Source: Candidatus Omnitrophota bacterium
GTDB taxonomy: Bacteria > Omnitrophota > Omnitrophia > Omnitrophales > Aquincolibacteriaceae
Assembly (NCBI GenBank): GCA_903819565.1
Contig: CAIJDY010000137.1
Span: 1-37,601 of the forward strand
DNA length: 37,601 nt
Reading direction: 5' to 3'
Shown: piece after piece, positions 24,277 to 33,416 of the stretch
Layout: each line of letters opens with the position of its first letter
How positions within the stretch are numbered: the stretch's first letter is position 1
Program-made: the position numbers and the translations under genes
Notes under the pieces: generated by a model
What the model saw: only the letters and a program-made list of their open reading frames with translations
What the model was told of the DNA's origin: nothing
Database searches by the model: none

Positions 24277-25576
24277 GGTGCGCCCCCGCCGGTTTTGTGC
24301 CGGAGATCCCGAGCTTTTTCTTTGCTGTCCGTATCTTTTCTAGCATTGGCCTTTGGGACGGACAGACATAACCGCAATTGCCGCATTCGATGCAGGCCGC
24401 GGCCCCGAAGATCCCGGCAGTCTCGAGTTCCTGATGGTCCGCCGCGAGCGTGATCATGACCGGCGAGATCCCAGCCGGACATTTATTCACGCAAAGGTTA
24501 CAGCGGATACAGGGTTCTTCCGGCCCTTTTTTCGTGATCTCTTTGGGAAGCGCCAGAACGGCGGCCGTACCTGCCGTGACCGGAACGTTCAGGTCCGCTT
24601 GGGCGATACCGGCCATGGGTCCGTTCATGACGACCCTCTCCGGTTCGCGCATCACCCCTTTGCAGGCGTGGATCGCGTCCTGGAACGAAATCCCCAGCGG
24701 CAGCCAAAGACTTCGCGGCTCCACCACACATTCTCCTCCCACGGTCACGAGCCTTTCATAAAAAGGTTTTTGATGCGCCACGGCTTCATAGGCCGCAAAG
24801 GCTGTCGAGGCCGGAAAGACCACGGCCTTCTCTTTTTCTCCGGGAAACCAGTTCTGAAGCAGCAACCTCTCGGTCCCCTGAGGATAAAGAGAGGGAACCG
24901 CCCGGGCCTCCGCATGGGTCCATTTCAAAAAAAAGATCTTACTTTTGAGGAGTTCCCCGATCTCGAAATTGCAGGTTTCGAACGCGAGCAGGATCTTCTC
25001 CGCGCCCAGCGCTTTTCGAAGTAGCTCGGCGCCTTTCAGGACCTCGACGGGATGCGACAACAAAAGCGTCTGCTCGCAGGTGACATAGGGTTCGGGTTCG
25101 CAGCAATTCACAACCAAGGTAGAGGCCGCCGCGTGTCTTTTGATCTTGGAGTGGACGGGTTCGGCGGAAAGGTCCGTGGTGACAAGTCCCGCACACTGGA
25201 AAGCCGCTTCAAGTTCTCCGGCAGGGATCTGTTCCCATCCTTTACGGATCTCCCAAACCCCGGGGGCCAGTTTAGGTTCCGTGCTTTTCTGAATGACCAC
25301 CCTCACGCTCATGCCGCCCATCGCATCCGGCGCCGCGGCGATCTCCGTGACGGTTCCCGAAATGCTCGCGTGAACCGTCGCTTCTTCGGGATTTTCCGGC
25401 TCGCCGATCCTTTGCCCGATCCGGACCTGCTCCCCGACCCGGACGCAGGGCCGTGATCCTTGACGCAGAGGAACGCAGATCTTTTCCGGAGGATGGAGCC
25501 GCTTAAGGTTCCAGTTCAGCAGGCTCGCGTCTTTTTTTCTTTCGAGGCGGATGCCGACGGGCTTGGGTGCTGCCAA
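24269..25576 (-). CDS. RnfC-like iron-sulfur subunit with altered flavin/NADH motif
   Basis: The 435-residue protein has the RnfC layout: an N-terminal lipoyl-like region (RLHPPEKICVPLRQG, GEQVRIGQRIGEP, VHASISGTVTEI), a central domain resembling the NADH-binding subunit of complex I, and two [4Fe-4S] motifs, C356/359/362-C366P and C395/398/401-C405P, both intact. The glycine-rich GxGGAxFPT segment that binds FMN/NADH is replaced by LVTTDLSAEPVHSK (131-144), and NGAECEPY by NCCEPEPY. It begins at a TTG with AAAGGAA upstream, 47 bases after bioD. It is the first gene of the Rnf-like operon and may be read from the bio promoter. Confidence 0.85.
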   Translation of the reverse strand: MAAPKPVGIRLERKKDASLLNWNLKRLHPPEKICVPLRQGSRPCVRVGEQVRIGQRIGEPENPEEATVHASISGTVTEIAAAPDAMGGMSVRVVIQKSTEPKLAPGVWEIRKGWEQIPAGELEAAFQCAGLVTTDLSAEPVHSKIKRHAAASTLVVNCCEPEPYVTCEQTLLLSHPVEVLKGAELLRKALGAEKILLAFETCNFEIGELLKSKIFFLKWTHAEARAVPSLYPQGTERLLLQNWFPGEKEKAVVFPASTAFAAYEAVAHQKPFYERLVTVGGECVVEPRSLWLPLGISFQDAIHACKGVMREPERVVMNGPMAGIAQADLNVPVTAGTAAVLALPKEITKKGPEEPCIRCNLCVNKCPAGISPVMITLAADHQELETAGIFGAAACIECGNCGYVCPSQRPMLEKIRTAKKKLGISGTKPAGAHHG

Positions 25577-25623
25577 GATGGGTTCCTTTCAGAATGCCGG
25601 AGACCTGGAAAACCGGGGCCGCT

Positions 25624-26385
<762 letters not shown>

Positions 26386-27741
26386 TTATACGCCCTCCGG
26401 GGTCGCCTCTTCGATCGATTCATAAGTGATATCCAGCAAACGCTCGAGCTCCTTCGCGCTCATCCCAAGCGGCGGCATCAGCACGATCACGGATCCCAGC
26501 GGCCTCAGGATCGCGCCTTTTTTCCTGGCCTGCTCGATCACGCGAACGCCGATCTTTTCCTTGGACCCGAACGGTTCTTTGGTTTCCCGGTCGCGGACCA
26601 GCTCGATCCCGATCATGGTCCCGACCTGCCGGATGTCGCCGACGCATTTCAGTCTGTAGAAATCCCGCAACCTCTCGCGCAAAAACCGGATCTTCGGCTG
26701 CAGCCTCTTGAGAACCTTTTTTGTCCTGAAAAGCTTCAGGTTCGCGACCGCCACCGCGCATGCCAGCGGATTCGCAGTATACGTGTGCCCGTGAAAGAAC
26801 GTCCTGAACTCTTCGTGTTTCCCGAGAAACGCGTCGTAAATTTCTTCCGTAGTCAACGTTACGGCCAGCGGCAAATAGCCGCCGGTGATGCCCTTGGCGA
26901 CCGCCATCAGGTCCGGTGTCACCCGTTCGTGTTCCGCGGCGAACATTTTTCCGGTGCGGCCGAACCCGGTCGCGACTTCATCGAAGATCAGGAGCACATT
27001 ATACTTTTTCGTTAATTGCCGCGCACGGGAAATATAGCCCCCCGGCTGACCAATCATTCCCGCCGCGCCCTGCATGAGCGGTTCCATCACGAGCGCAGCG
27101 ATCTCCTCATGGTGTTTTCTGAAAATATCTTCCATCGCCCTCAGGGATTCTTCCTTCACGCGCTCCGGATCGGAGCCGGTCGGCCACCGGTACACGTACG
27201 GCGACGGCACCGCGAAGGTCTCGAAAAGCAGGGGCCGGTAGGCTTGGTGAAAAAGATCGATGCCGCCGACGCTCACGGAGCCGATCGTGTCCCCGTGATA
27301 CGCGTTCGTCAGGCGGGCGAACTTTTTTTTTCGCGGTTTTCCGCGCTGCTGCCAGTACTGATAAGCCATCTTGATCGCGATCTCCACGGCCTCGGACCCC
27401 GAATCGGAATAAAAAACGCGCGTGAGCCCCCGGGGCGCGATGGCGACAAGTCGTTCCGCAAGTTCGATCCCCGCGGGATGCGTGAGGCCGAGGAACGTGC
27501 TGTGCGCGATTTTCCCGAGCTGCTCTTTGACGGCCGTATCCAGCTCCTTCACCCGGTGGCCGTGGACGTTACACCAGAGCGACGAAACGCCATCGAGGTA
27601 CCTTTTCCCCTTAGCGTCGATGAGATAGCAGCCGTCGCCTCTTTCGATGACCGGCACTTCGTCCGTCTGCCAGTCCCGCATCTGCGTAAAGGGGTGCCAG
27701 AGGTATTTCCTGTCTTTCGCGACCAGTTTCTTGGGGTCCAT
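26386..27741 (-). CDS. bioA: Adenosylmethionine-8-amino-7-oxononanoate aminotransferase
   Basis: This PLP enzyme turns KAPA into 7,8-diaminopelargonate. The 451-residue protein has WHPFTQMRDW at the start, DSGSEAVEIAIKMA, YHGDT, LLIFDEVATGFGRTGKMFA (PLP Asp) and VAKGITGGYLPLA with the Schiff-base Lys, followed by FFHGHTYTANPLACAVA, typical BioA. The amino donor (SAM, or Lys as in some relatives) cannot be told by eye. It begins 3 bases after the bioF stop. Confidence 0.96.
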   Translation of the reverse strand: MDPKKLVAKDRKYLWHPFTQMRDWQTDEVPVIERGDGCYLIDAKGKRYLDGVSSLWCNVHGHRVKELDTAVKEQLGKIAHSTFLGLTHPAGIELAERLVAIAPRGLTRVFYSDSGSEAVEIAIKMAYQYWQQRGKPRKKKFARLTNAYHGDTIGSVSVGGIDLFHQAYRPLLFETFAVPSPYVYRWPTGSDPERVKEESLRAMEDIFRKHHEEIAALVMEPLMQGAAGMIGQPGGYISRARQLTKKYNVLLIFDEVATGFGRTGKMFAAEHERVTPDLMAVAKGITGGYLPLAVTLTTEEIYDAFLGKHEEFRTFFHGHTYTANPLACAVAVANLKLFRTKKVLKRLQPKIRFLRERLRDFYRLKCVGDIRQVGTMIGIELVRDRETKEPFGSKEKIGVRVIEQARKKGAILRPLGSVIVLMPPLGMSAKELERLLDITYESIEEATPEGV

Positions 27742-27744
27742 CGA

Positions 27745-28908
27745 TCAAAGCCCGGTTTTTTTGAAACGGTTAAAAGTCTCGATAAGTTTTTTGATATCCT
27801 CTGCCGTGTGCGCAGCGCTAACGGTAATACGGAGCCGGGCTTTTCCTTTCGGGACCGTGGGATACCGCACGGCGGGTATAAAGATCCCTCCGGATAAAAG
27901 CGCCTCAAACGCGTCCAAGGCTTTCTTTTCATCTCCCAGGATCACCGGCAGGATGGCCGATGCGGCCGACGCCGGGGAAAACCCCGCGGCCTTCAATCCC
28001 TTCTCGACCGTCCGAATATTTTCCCAGAGCTTTTCGCGCAGCGAGGGCTCTTCTTCAATAACGCAAAAAGCTTCCCGGGCGGCTTCGCAAAGCATGGGAG
28101 GAAGCGCCGTCGCGAAAATAAAAGGACGTGCAAAATTAACCAAAGTATCGATTAAAACTTTGTCCGCGGCCACAAAACCGCCGAGCCCGCCGACGGCCTT
28201 GGAAAGCGTCCCCATGATAACATCCACGCCCTCCGCGATCCCTTCAGGCTCGGTGGCCCCGCGACCGCTTTCGCCGACAACGCCCGTGCCGTGCGCGTCG
28301 TCAACGACCAGAAGCGCGCCGTATTTTTCTTTCAGACGAATGAGCTCTCCGAGGTCCGCAAGATCGCCGTCCATGCTGAAAACGGATTCCGTCACGAGGA
28401 TCTTCCGCCGGGCGGTTTTGCTCTTTTTGAGAAGCGCTTCGCATTGCTTGTAATTTTTATGAGGAAACACCCGCAGCGCCGCGCCCGAAAGCCTGGCCCC
28501 GTCCACAAGCGACGCGTGGCACAGTTTGTCCATGATAATGACGTCCCCGGTACCCGCGAAAGCGGTCAGGATCCCAAGGTTGGCGAGAAATCCGGTCGCG
28601 AAAACGACCGCCGCTTCTTTTCTTTTGAATCGCGCGATCTTTTCCTCGAGCTTCCGGTGGGCTTCGGACGTTCCGGAAATAAGCCGCGCCGCCCCAGCGC
28701 CGACGCCGTAGGTTTCAAGCGCTTTGCGGGCCGCATGCACCACGCGGGGATAACGGCTCAGCCCCAGATAATCGTTGCTGCAAAAAAGCAGCAACTCACG
28801 GCCTTCGAACCGCGCGCGGGTGCCTTCGTGATGCTCAAGAACGCGGAGCTTCCGGTAAAGGTTTTTTTCGGAGAGTTGTTTGAGTTCCGTCTGAAAGGAT
28901 TGTCTCAT
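27745..28908 (-). CDS. bioF: 8-amino-7-oxononanoate synthase
   Basis: This PLP enzyme joins pimeloyl thioester and L-alanine to give KAPA. I start it at the ATG at 28908 (387 residues; MRQSFQTELKQL), which overlaps the fabF-like stop as ATGA; the track start reaches into that gene. Motifs: CSNDYLGLS, GVGAGAARLISGT, DKLCHASLVDGA, VFSMDGDLADL, VVDDAHGTGV and GTLSKAVGGLGGF with the PLP Lys. A KBL-type relative (glycine C-acetyltransferase) is possible by sequence alone, but the bio neighbours settle it. Confidence 0.95.
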   Translation of the reverse strand: MRQSFQTELKQLSEKNLYRKLRVLEHHEGTRARFEGRELLLFCSNDYLGLSRYPRVVHAARKALETYGVGAGAARLISGTSEAHRKLEEKIARFKRKEAAVVFATGFLANLGILTAFAGTGDVIIMDKLCHASLVDGARLSGAALRVFPHKNYKQCEALLKKSKTARRKILVTESVFSMDGDLADLGELIRLKEKYGALLVVDDAHGTGVVGESGRGATEPEGIAEGVDVIMGTLSKAVGGLGGFVAADKVLIDTLVNFARPFIFATALPPMLCEAAREAFCVIEEEPSLREKLWENIRTVEKGLKAAGFSPASAASAILPVILGDEKKALDAFEALLSGGIFIPAVRYPTVPKGKARLRITVSAAHTAEDIKKLIETFNRFKKTGL

Positions 28909-30110
28909 AGTTTCCGGAGCGCGATCGTGGCGACCTGTCCGCCGAAGCCCATCGAGATCTTGATCGCTGTGGCGATCTTGTGCGGGCGCATTTTCAAAGG
29001 AACGTAATCCAGGTCGCATTGCGGGTCCTTTGTTTCCAGACCGGCGGTCGGGGGAATAAAACCTTCCTGCATCCCGAGGAGTGTCGCCATGATCTCGACG
29101 GCGCCCGTCGCCCCGAGCATGTGGCCTGTCATGCCTTTGGTCGAACTCATCGGGATCTTATAAGCCTGATCGCCGAACGCTTCTTTGAGCTCTAGTGTCT
29201 CATAAAGGTCGCCGTGTTTTGTTCCGGTCCCGTGAAGATTGACGTAATCGATCTCCCGCGGGACGATCCCCGTCTTTTTCAGAAGGACTTTCAGCGTGTG
29301 GGATAAGGCATGCTCCTTGGGATCGAATAGAATGGGGTCTTTGCTGTCCTGGCCGTGCGCCGCTTCGAGGATCTCACCGTAGATCCTGACGCCGCGCTTT
29401 TTCGCGCTTTCCAGCGTTTCCAGGAACATGACCCCCGCGCCTTCACCGACCAGGAAGCCGTCCCGGTTCCTGTCGAACGGGCGGAGATCTTTCCGCGCGA
29501 GAGCCTTCATGTTCCGGTAGCCGCCGAGCATCAGCGGCGTGATTGAGGCGTCCGTCGCACCCGCCAGGCAGTATTCCGCCTGGCCTTCCGCGACCATACG
29601 AAAGCCGGCGATCGTCGCAACCGTTCCGGTCGCGCACGCGGCCACGTAGCACTTCGCCGGCCCCTGGATCTTCATGCGCCGTGCGATCCACTGGTCCGCG
29701 AAATTCGGGACCGCACTTGTGTACATCCTTGCTCCGAGGATCGCGCTCGGCGCCCTCTGAAGACGTTCGCTCAAACGGTCGACCGTGCAGACGCCTCCTT
29801 TGCTGGAGCTTACGGAAAGGGAAATACTGAAGGGGTCCGCGGCCTTGATATCGAATTGCGCGTCCGCGACCGCCTGCTCCGCGGCGGCGACCGCGAACTG
29901 GATAAAGGGGTCGAGAAGATGGGTTCCGTATTTTTTCGGGTTAAAATCTTTCAGCCGGAAAAGCGGCGGGAACGAGTGTCCCCCGACCTCCGAAGACTCC
30001 GCCTTCTCTTTGCCGCAGACGCCTTTTCGGAGGCTTTCCAGGAACGCCGCGACCGTATTCCCGATCGGGGAAAGAACGCCCATTCCCGTGACCACAACAC
30101 GCCGGCTCAT
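28905..30110 (-). CDS. FabF-like beta-ketoacyl-ACP synthase in the biotin operon
   Basis: The ATG at 30110 (MSRRVVVTGMGVLSPIG) gives 401 residues, typical of KAS II; the track start 15 codons earlier is a GTG with no ribosome site. The Cys-His-His triad is present: AACATGT (Cys), NLHGTGTKHGD (His) and TKGMTGHMLGATGAVE (His). The enzyme should condense malonyl-ACP with an acyl-ACP. Its N-terminal half is somewhat diverged (SVSSSKGG instead of the usual SGIGG), which may mark a special acyl group. Lying between fabG-like and bioF, it probably serves pimeloyl-ACP formation rather than bulk fatty acid synthesis (inference). Confidence 0.9.
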   Translation of the reverse strand: MSRRVVVTGMGVLSPIGNTVAAFLESLRKGVCGKEKAESSEVGGHSFPPLFRLKDFNPKKYGTHLLDPFIQFAVAAAEQAVADAQFDIKAADPFSISLSVSSSKGGVCTVDRLSERLQRAPSAILGARMYTSAVPNFADQWIARRMKIQGPAKCYVAACATGTVATIAGFRMVAEGQAEYCLAGATDASITPLMLGGYRNMKALARKDLRPFDRNRDGFLVGEGAGVMFLETLESAKKRGVRIYGEILEAAHGQDSKDPILFDPKEHALSHTLKVLLKKTGIVPREIDYVNLHGTGTKHGDLYETLELKEAFGDQAYKIPMSSTKGMTGHMLGATGAVEIMATLLGMQEGFIPPTAGLETKDPQCDLDYVPLKMRPHKIATAIKISMGFGGQVATIALRKL

Positions 30111-30191
30111 TGCCTTGAGGTTCCTTTTGGGTGATTTCCGGGCGTTACGCGCCACAATGCCTACCGCCGATCGCCCGGGAATTCATTAGAG

Positions 30192-30210
30192 CCCTGGCAA
30201 AGATCCAGGG
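30192..30210. other. Hairpin between fabG-like and fabF-like genes
   Basis: CCCTGG and CCAGGG form a perfect 6-bp stem around 7 bases in the 134-base gap, the longest gap inside the bio gene run. There is no T-run on the minus strand, so it may be a processing or attenuation site rather than a terminator. Confidence 0.3.
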
Positions 30211-30244
30211 ACTTTTGCGCGTTCGCTCAGGCGGAAATTCTATC

Positions 30245-30973
30245 CTATAACGGGCGGGATTCAAAATGAAAGACTTGGCCCGTCACCTGCCGCATCAGAT
30301 CAGAGGAAAGATAGACCATGAAGTCCGCGACCTCTTCGGGGTCCGAAAAGGTTTTGAGAGGGCTGTCCTGGATATTTTTTTTAAGGACATTTTCCGGCAA
30401 TTTCGCGGTCATGGCGGCTTTCATGAAGCCCGGGTTGATAGCGTTGACAAGGACTTTCTTGCGCCCCAACTCTTTCGCGAGCGATTTTGTCATGGCGATC
30501 AGCCCGCCTTTGGACGCAGCGTAATTTGCGGCGCCGTAAAGGCCGCTCAGGCCCGCGCGGCTTACCAGCATAAAAACCTTGCTGGGTTGCTTCTTGAACA
30601 GAAGCGGCAAAAGCCGCTTGGTCATATAGAAGGGAGCCTTCAGGTTGACACCCACCACGCGGTCCCAATCCTCTTCGGGCATTTTTTCGATGAGCGAGTC
30701 GGCAGTCGCCGCGGCGTTGTGGATCAGCACGTCTAGCTGTTCAGCCTCCTTTTGAAAAGAAACCGCAAAAGCCTCCATGGCCGGGACGCTGGTCAGGTCC
30801 AGCACATAGCCGCGCGCGCCGGATTTTCCCAGTATCTGGGCGATCTCCCCGGACCGGAAATAGGTGAAGAAAACGCGGGCGCCATGGCAAAGGGCCTTGC
30901 GCACAAAGGCCTGTCCCAGTTGGCTGGTGCCGCCGGTGATGAGGATGGTCTTTTCTTTAAGCAGCGGTTCCAA
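30245..30973 (-). CDS. FabG-like short-chain dehydrogenase/reductase in the biotin operon
   Basis: This 242-residue SDR protein has the NAD(P) motif ITGGTSQLGQAF, HNAAA, a catalytic Ser in MLVSRAG and YAASK (Tyr and Lys), and INPGF. It looks like a 3-oxoacyl-ACP reductase, though TGGTSQLG departs from TGxxxGIG. The start codon is a TTG 3 bases after the bioB stop. With the fabF-like gene next to it, it could reduce the 3-keto intermediates on the way to pimeloyl-ACP. Other SDR substrates cannot be excluded. Confidence 0.88.
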   Translation of the reverse strand: MEPLLKEKTILITGGTSQLGQAFVRKALCHGARVFFTYFRSGEIAQILGKSGARGYVLDLTSVPAMEAFAVSFQKEAEQLDVLIHNAAATADSLIEKMPEEDWDRVVGVNLKAPFYMTKRLLPLLFKKQPSKVFMLVSRAGLSGLYGAANYAASKGGLIAMTKSLAKELGRKKVLVNAINPGFMKAAMTAKLPENVLKKNIQDSPLKTFSDPEEVADFMVYLSSDLMRQVTGQVFHFESRPL

Positions 30974-30976
30974 AGG

Positions 30977-32008
30977 TCAGGAGGGGGTTCGTATCGCAGT
31001 GCGTTCCATGCAACAGGTTTTTTCCACGTTATGAGCGGCAAAGCCCGCGTGTTCGAGCATGGCGCGGTCTTCCGCCAGGGGACTTCCGCCGGTCGTGAGG
31101 TACCCGCCGACCACAAGACCGTTGGCGCCGCCGCGCAGGGATTTCTCCTGGAAATAGACCCCGAGATTTAGTTCCCGGCCGCCCGCGAGCTTGATGTTGG
31201 CTTGTGGATGGATAAAACGGAAGATCGCGACGGTTTTCACGATCTCAAAAGGGTCGATGGGCGCCTGGTCCTGAAGCGGCGTGCCCGGCCGCGGGTTCAG
31301 AATGTTGATCGGAAGGCAGTGGAGCGCATAATCCTTCAGTTCGAAAGCGAATTTGACCCGGTCTTCTCGCGTCTCCCCCATCCCGAAAATGCCGCCGGAG
31401 CAGATCTCCACGCCGTTCTCTTTCAGAAAATTCAGTGTTTCCTTCCGCTCATCGTAAGAATGCGTCGTCACGATCCGCGGATAGAACTCCCGCGAGCACT
31501 GCAGGTTATGGTTAAAGCGGCGCATCCCGGCTTCCTTGAGTTTGCGGATCTGTTCCGCGGTCAAATTCCCCAGCGATCCGTCCAAGCGAAGGTTTGTTGC
31601 GGCGCTCAGCCGCCGGAAGGTTTCAAGGATCTGTTCAAACTCCGCGTCGTTCAGGGTTTCGCCGCTCGTAACAACACAAAAGCTCTGGATGTGATCCGCC
31701 TCGCACTGTTTGGCCGCCCGCAACACTTCCCCAGGGCTCAGGAGCGGATATCTTTTGACTCCGGTGTTGAAGCGGGAAGACTGCGAGCAAAAACCGCAAT
31801 CTTCGGAACACAGATAGCTTTTCGCGTTGATCAGGGAACAAAGGTCGGGCTGGGAAGGACGGAAGCGTTTGGTTATTTCATGAGCGGCATTTAAAAGGAG
31901 GTCTCCCGTCGCAGCGTCTTCAATAGCGACAAGCCGGGTCGCTTCGCCGAAAGAGATCGTCCCGCCCGCAAGGGCCCTTTCCTGAAGCTCACGGATGAAC
32001 GCTTTCAT
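30977..32008 (-). CDS. bioB: Biotin synthase, variant cysteine pattern
   Basis: This radical SAM enzyme puts sulfur into dethiobiotin. The ATG at 32008 gives 343 residues. The radical-SAM motif is C67-SED-C71-GF-C74. Compared with the E. coli pattern, C111 (SFCVVTSG) and C203 (EICSGGIFGMGE) are kept and the Arg of GGREL is present, but the place of the third cluster Cys (EACMTLG in E. coli) is Asp143 (LRLDGSLG). Two other cysteines appear: C57 (DLCSLINAKS) and C171 (NHNLQCSREF). This fits the second class of BioB from obligate anaerobes, reported to use a different auxiliary cluster. The CC pair near the end is unexplained. It lies 26 bases after the ROK gene. Confidence 0.95.
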   Translation of the reverse strand: MKAFIRELQERALAGGTISFGEATRLVAIEDAATGDLLLNAAHEITKRFRPSQPDLCSLINAKSYLCSEDCGFCSQSSRFNTGVKRYPLLSPGEVLRAAKQCEADHIQSFCVVTSGETLNDAEFEQILETFRRLSAATNLRLDGSLGNLTAEQIRKLKEAGMRRFNHNLQCSREFYPRIVTTHSYDERKETLNFLKENGVEICSGGIFGMGETREDRVKFAFELKDYALHCLPINILNPRPGTPLQDQAPIDPFEIVKTVAIFRFIHPQANIKLAGGRELNLGVYFQEKSLRGGANGLVVGGYLTTGGSPLAEDRAMLEHAGFAAHNVEKTCCMERTAIRTPS

Positions 32009-32034
32009 GTGCGGTGCTGCGCCGGAATCAAAAC

Positions 32035-33252
32035 CTAGGCCTGCGCGAAGATCTCGCGCGCGACGATGCCGACCACGCCCAAGGCAACGGCGTTCTCGCC
32101 GAAAGCGGACGGAATAATCTTTACTTGCGAGGAGGCTTCTTCCGCCGCCCATTCCTTCACCGTGCTCTTGATCGCGTCAAGAAGCGTTGCGCCGCAATCC
32201 TCGATGCCGCCGCCGATCACCACCACTTCGGGATTAAAGAGGTTCACGATGAACGCGATCTTTTTCCCGAGGTCCTGGCCGGCCTGCTCGACCACCTTCA
32301 GCGTCACCGGATCTTTTTCGCGGACGGCGCGGACAATATCCTTGAACGTCAGCTTGGAAAGATCCCCGCCGACGTACTCTTTTAGCGCGGAGGGCTCCCC
32401 TTTTTCGATCCGCTCCCGCGCGTGACGCAGCATGCCGATGTCCATCTCCCACCGGCCGAGCTGTGTCGCCATTCTCATAAAGGTCTCTTTATTCGAGTGC
32501 GGGCTGGTAATGCCGAGCTCGCCCGCGGCGCCGTTCGCTCCACGATAGATCTCTTCGTTCACGAGGATACCGCACCCGACCCCGGAGAACATGTACACCA
32601 TGTGGCGCACATCCCGGTCCAGTCCGAGCCATTTCTCCCCGAGCACGGCAGCGTTCGCGTCATTTTCGACGATCGTCGGGATATTCAGCCGTTTTTCAAA
32701 CGTATCCTTGATTGAGGAGCAAACCGAAACGTCCTTGTCCCCGAGGCTTTGCGGCCAGCGAATGGTCCGGCCGCGCTCATCAATGATGCCCGGCACGCCG
32801 ACGCCGACGCCGATAATCTTGCTTTTATCGATCTCGGCCTTTTCGATGATCTCTGCCGCAAGATCCACCATGAGGTGAATGACTTTTTCGGAATTTTCGG
32901 GAAGTCTTTCCCTTTTCACTTCCGTGATCACGTTGATCTCGAGGTCCACCAGCACGCCAACCATGCTCATCATGTTCAAGCCCACGCCGACGATGTAACC
33001 GGCTTTCGGGTTCAATTCCACGAGCACGGGCTTGCGGCCGCCGGTCGATTCGTCCAGCTCGCCCTCGATCACGAGTCCTTTCTTGATGTAGTGGCTGACG
33101 TAGTTGGAGACCGTCACGATGTTAAGCTCGGTGAGCTTGGAAATGTCCGTCCTCGAGATCGGTCCGTTTTTGCGGACAACTTCGAGAATGGAAAGATTTT
33201 TTCTTTCCTTGTCCGTTAAAATGCGGTCCTTGAGCATTTGTTTGATCACCAT
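32035..33252 (-). CDS. ROK-family transcriptional regulator
   Basis: The 405-residue protein has an N-terminal winged-helix domain (about 16-75: ISRTDISKLTELNIVTVSNYVSHYIKKGLV) followed by GGRKPVLVELNP and a ROK actin-like domain (IGVGVGVPGIID, VENDANAAVLGE, GANGAAGELG, VVVIGGGIE). The ROK zinc motif (GH...CxCGxxGCxE) is missing: GELGITSPHSNKETFMR takes its place, so sugar binding of the usual kind is uncertain. ROK regulators normally sense sugars or sugar phosphates. Here the gene lies 26 bases before bioB and looks like the first gene of the biotin operon, which suggests autoregulation and control of biotin genes; the beta-glucan genes upstream are the other candidate target. Confidence 0.92.
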   Translation of the reverse strand: MVIKQMLKDRILTDKERKNLSILEVVRKNGPISRTDISKLTELNIVTVSNYVSHYIKKGLVIEGELDESTGGRKPVLVELNPKAGYIVGVGLNMMSMVGVLVDLEINVITEVKRERLPENSEKVIHLMVDLAAEIIEKAEIDKSKIIGVGVGVPGIIDERGRTIRWPQSLGDKDVSVCSSIKDTFEKRLNIPTIVENDANAAVLGEKWLGLDRDVRHMVYMFSGVGCGILVNEEIYRGANGAAGELGITSPHSNKETFMRMATQLGRWEMDIGMLRHARERIEKGEPSALKEYVGGDLSKLTFKDIVRAVREKDPVTLKVVEQAGQDLGKKIAFIVNLFNPEVVVIGGGIEDCGATLLDAIKSTVKEWAAEEASSQVKIIPSAFGENAVALGVVGIVAREIFAQA

Positions 33253-33346
33253 ACGAGCAGTTCTCCTTTCAAAAGTCTTTTTCTATAAAGTGTTTGTCTA
33301 GCGCTATATAAGTGCAACTTTGTGCGCTCATTTTAACTCTTCAATA

Positions 33347-33361
33347 TGCTTTTTCAAAGCA
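33347..33361. promoter_or_regulatory. Palindrome upstream of the ROK gene, possible operator
   Basis: TGCTTT-TTC-AAAGCA is a perfect inverted repeat in the 164-base gap between the GH144-type gene and the ROK gene. A second palindrome, TAGCGCTA, lies about 50 bases closer to the ROK start. AT-rich palindromes are usual ROK targets; a weak terminator for the upstream gene is the alternative. No clear promoter could be fixed in this gap. Confidence 0.35.
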
Positions 33362-33416
33362 TTAGTTTTGCGACATTCTCGGGCGAAGACCGGGGATGGC
33401 TTCTATGAAGAAATTC

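Noticed and set aside
33253-33416. Biotin-type or other riboswitch upstream of the ROK-bio genes
   Set aside because: Only small palindromes are present; no known riboswitch core could be recognised, and no biotin riboswitch is established.
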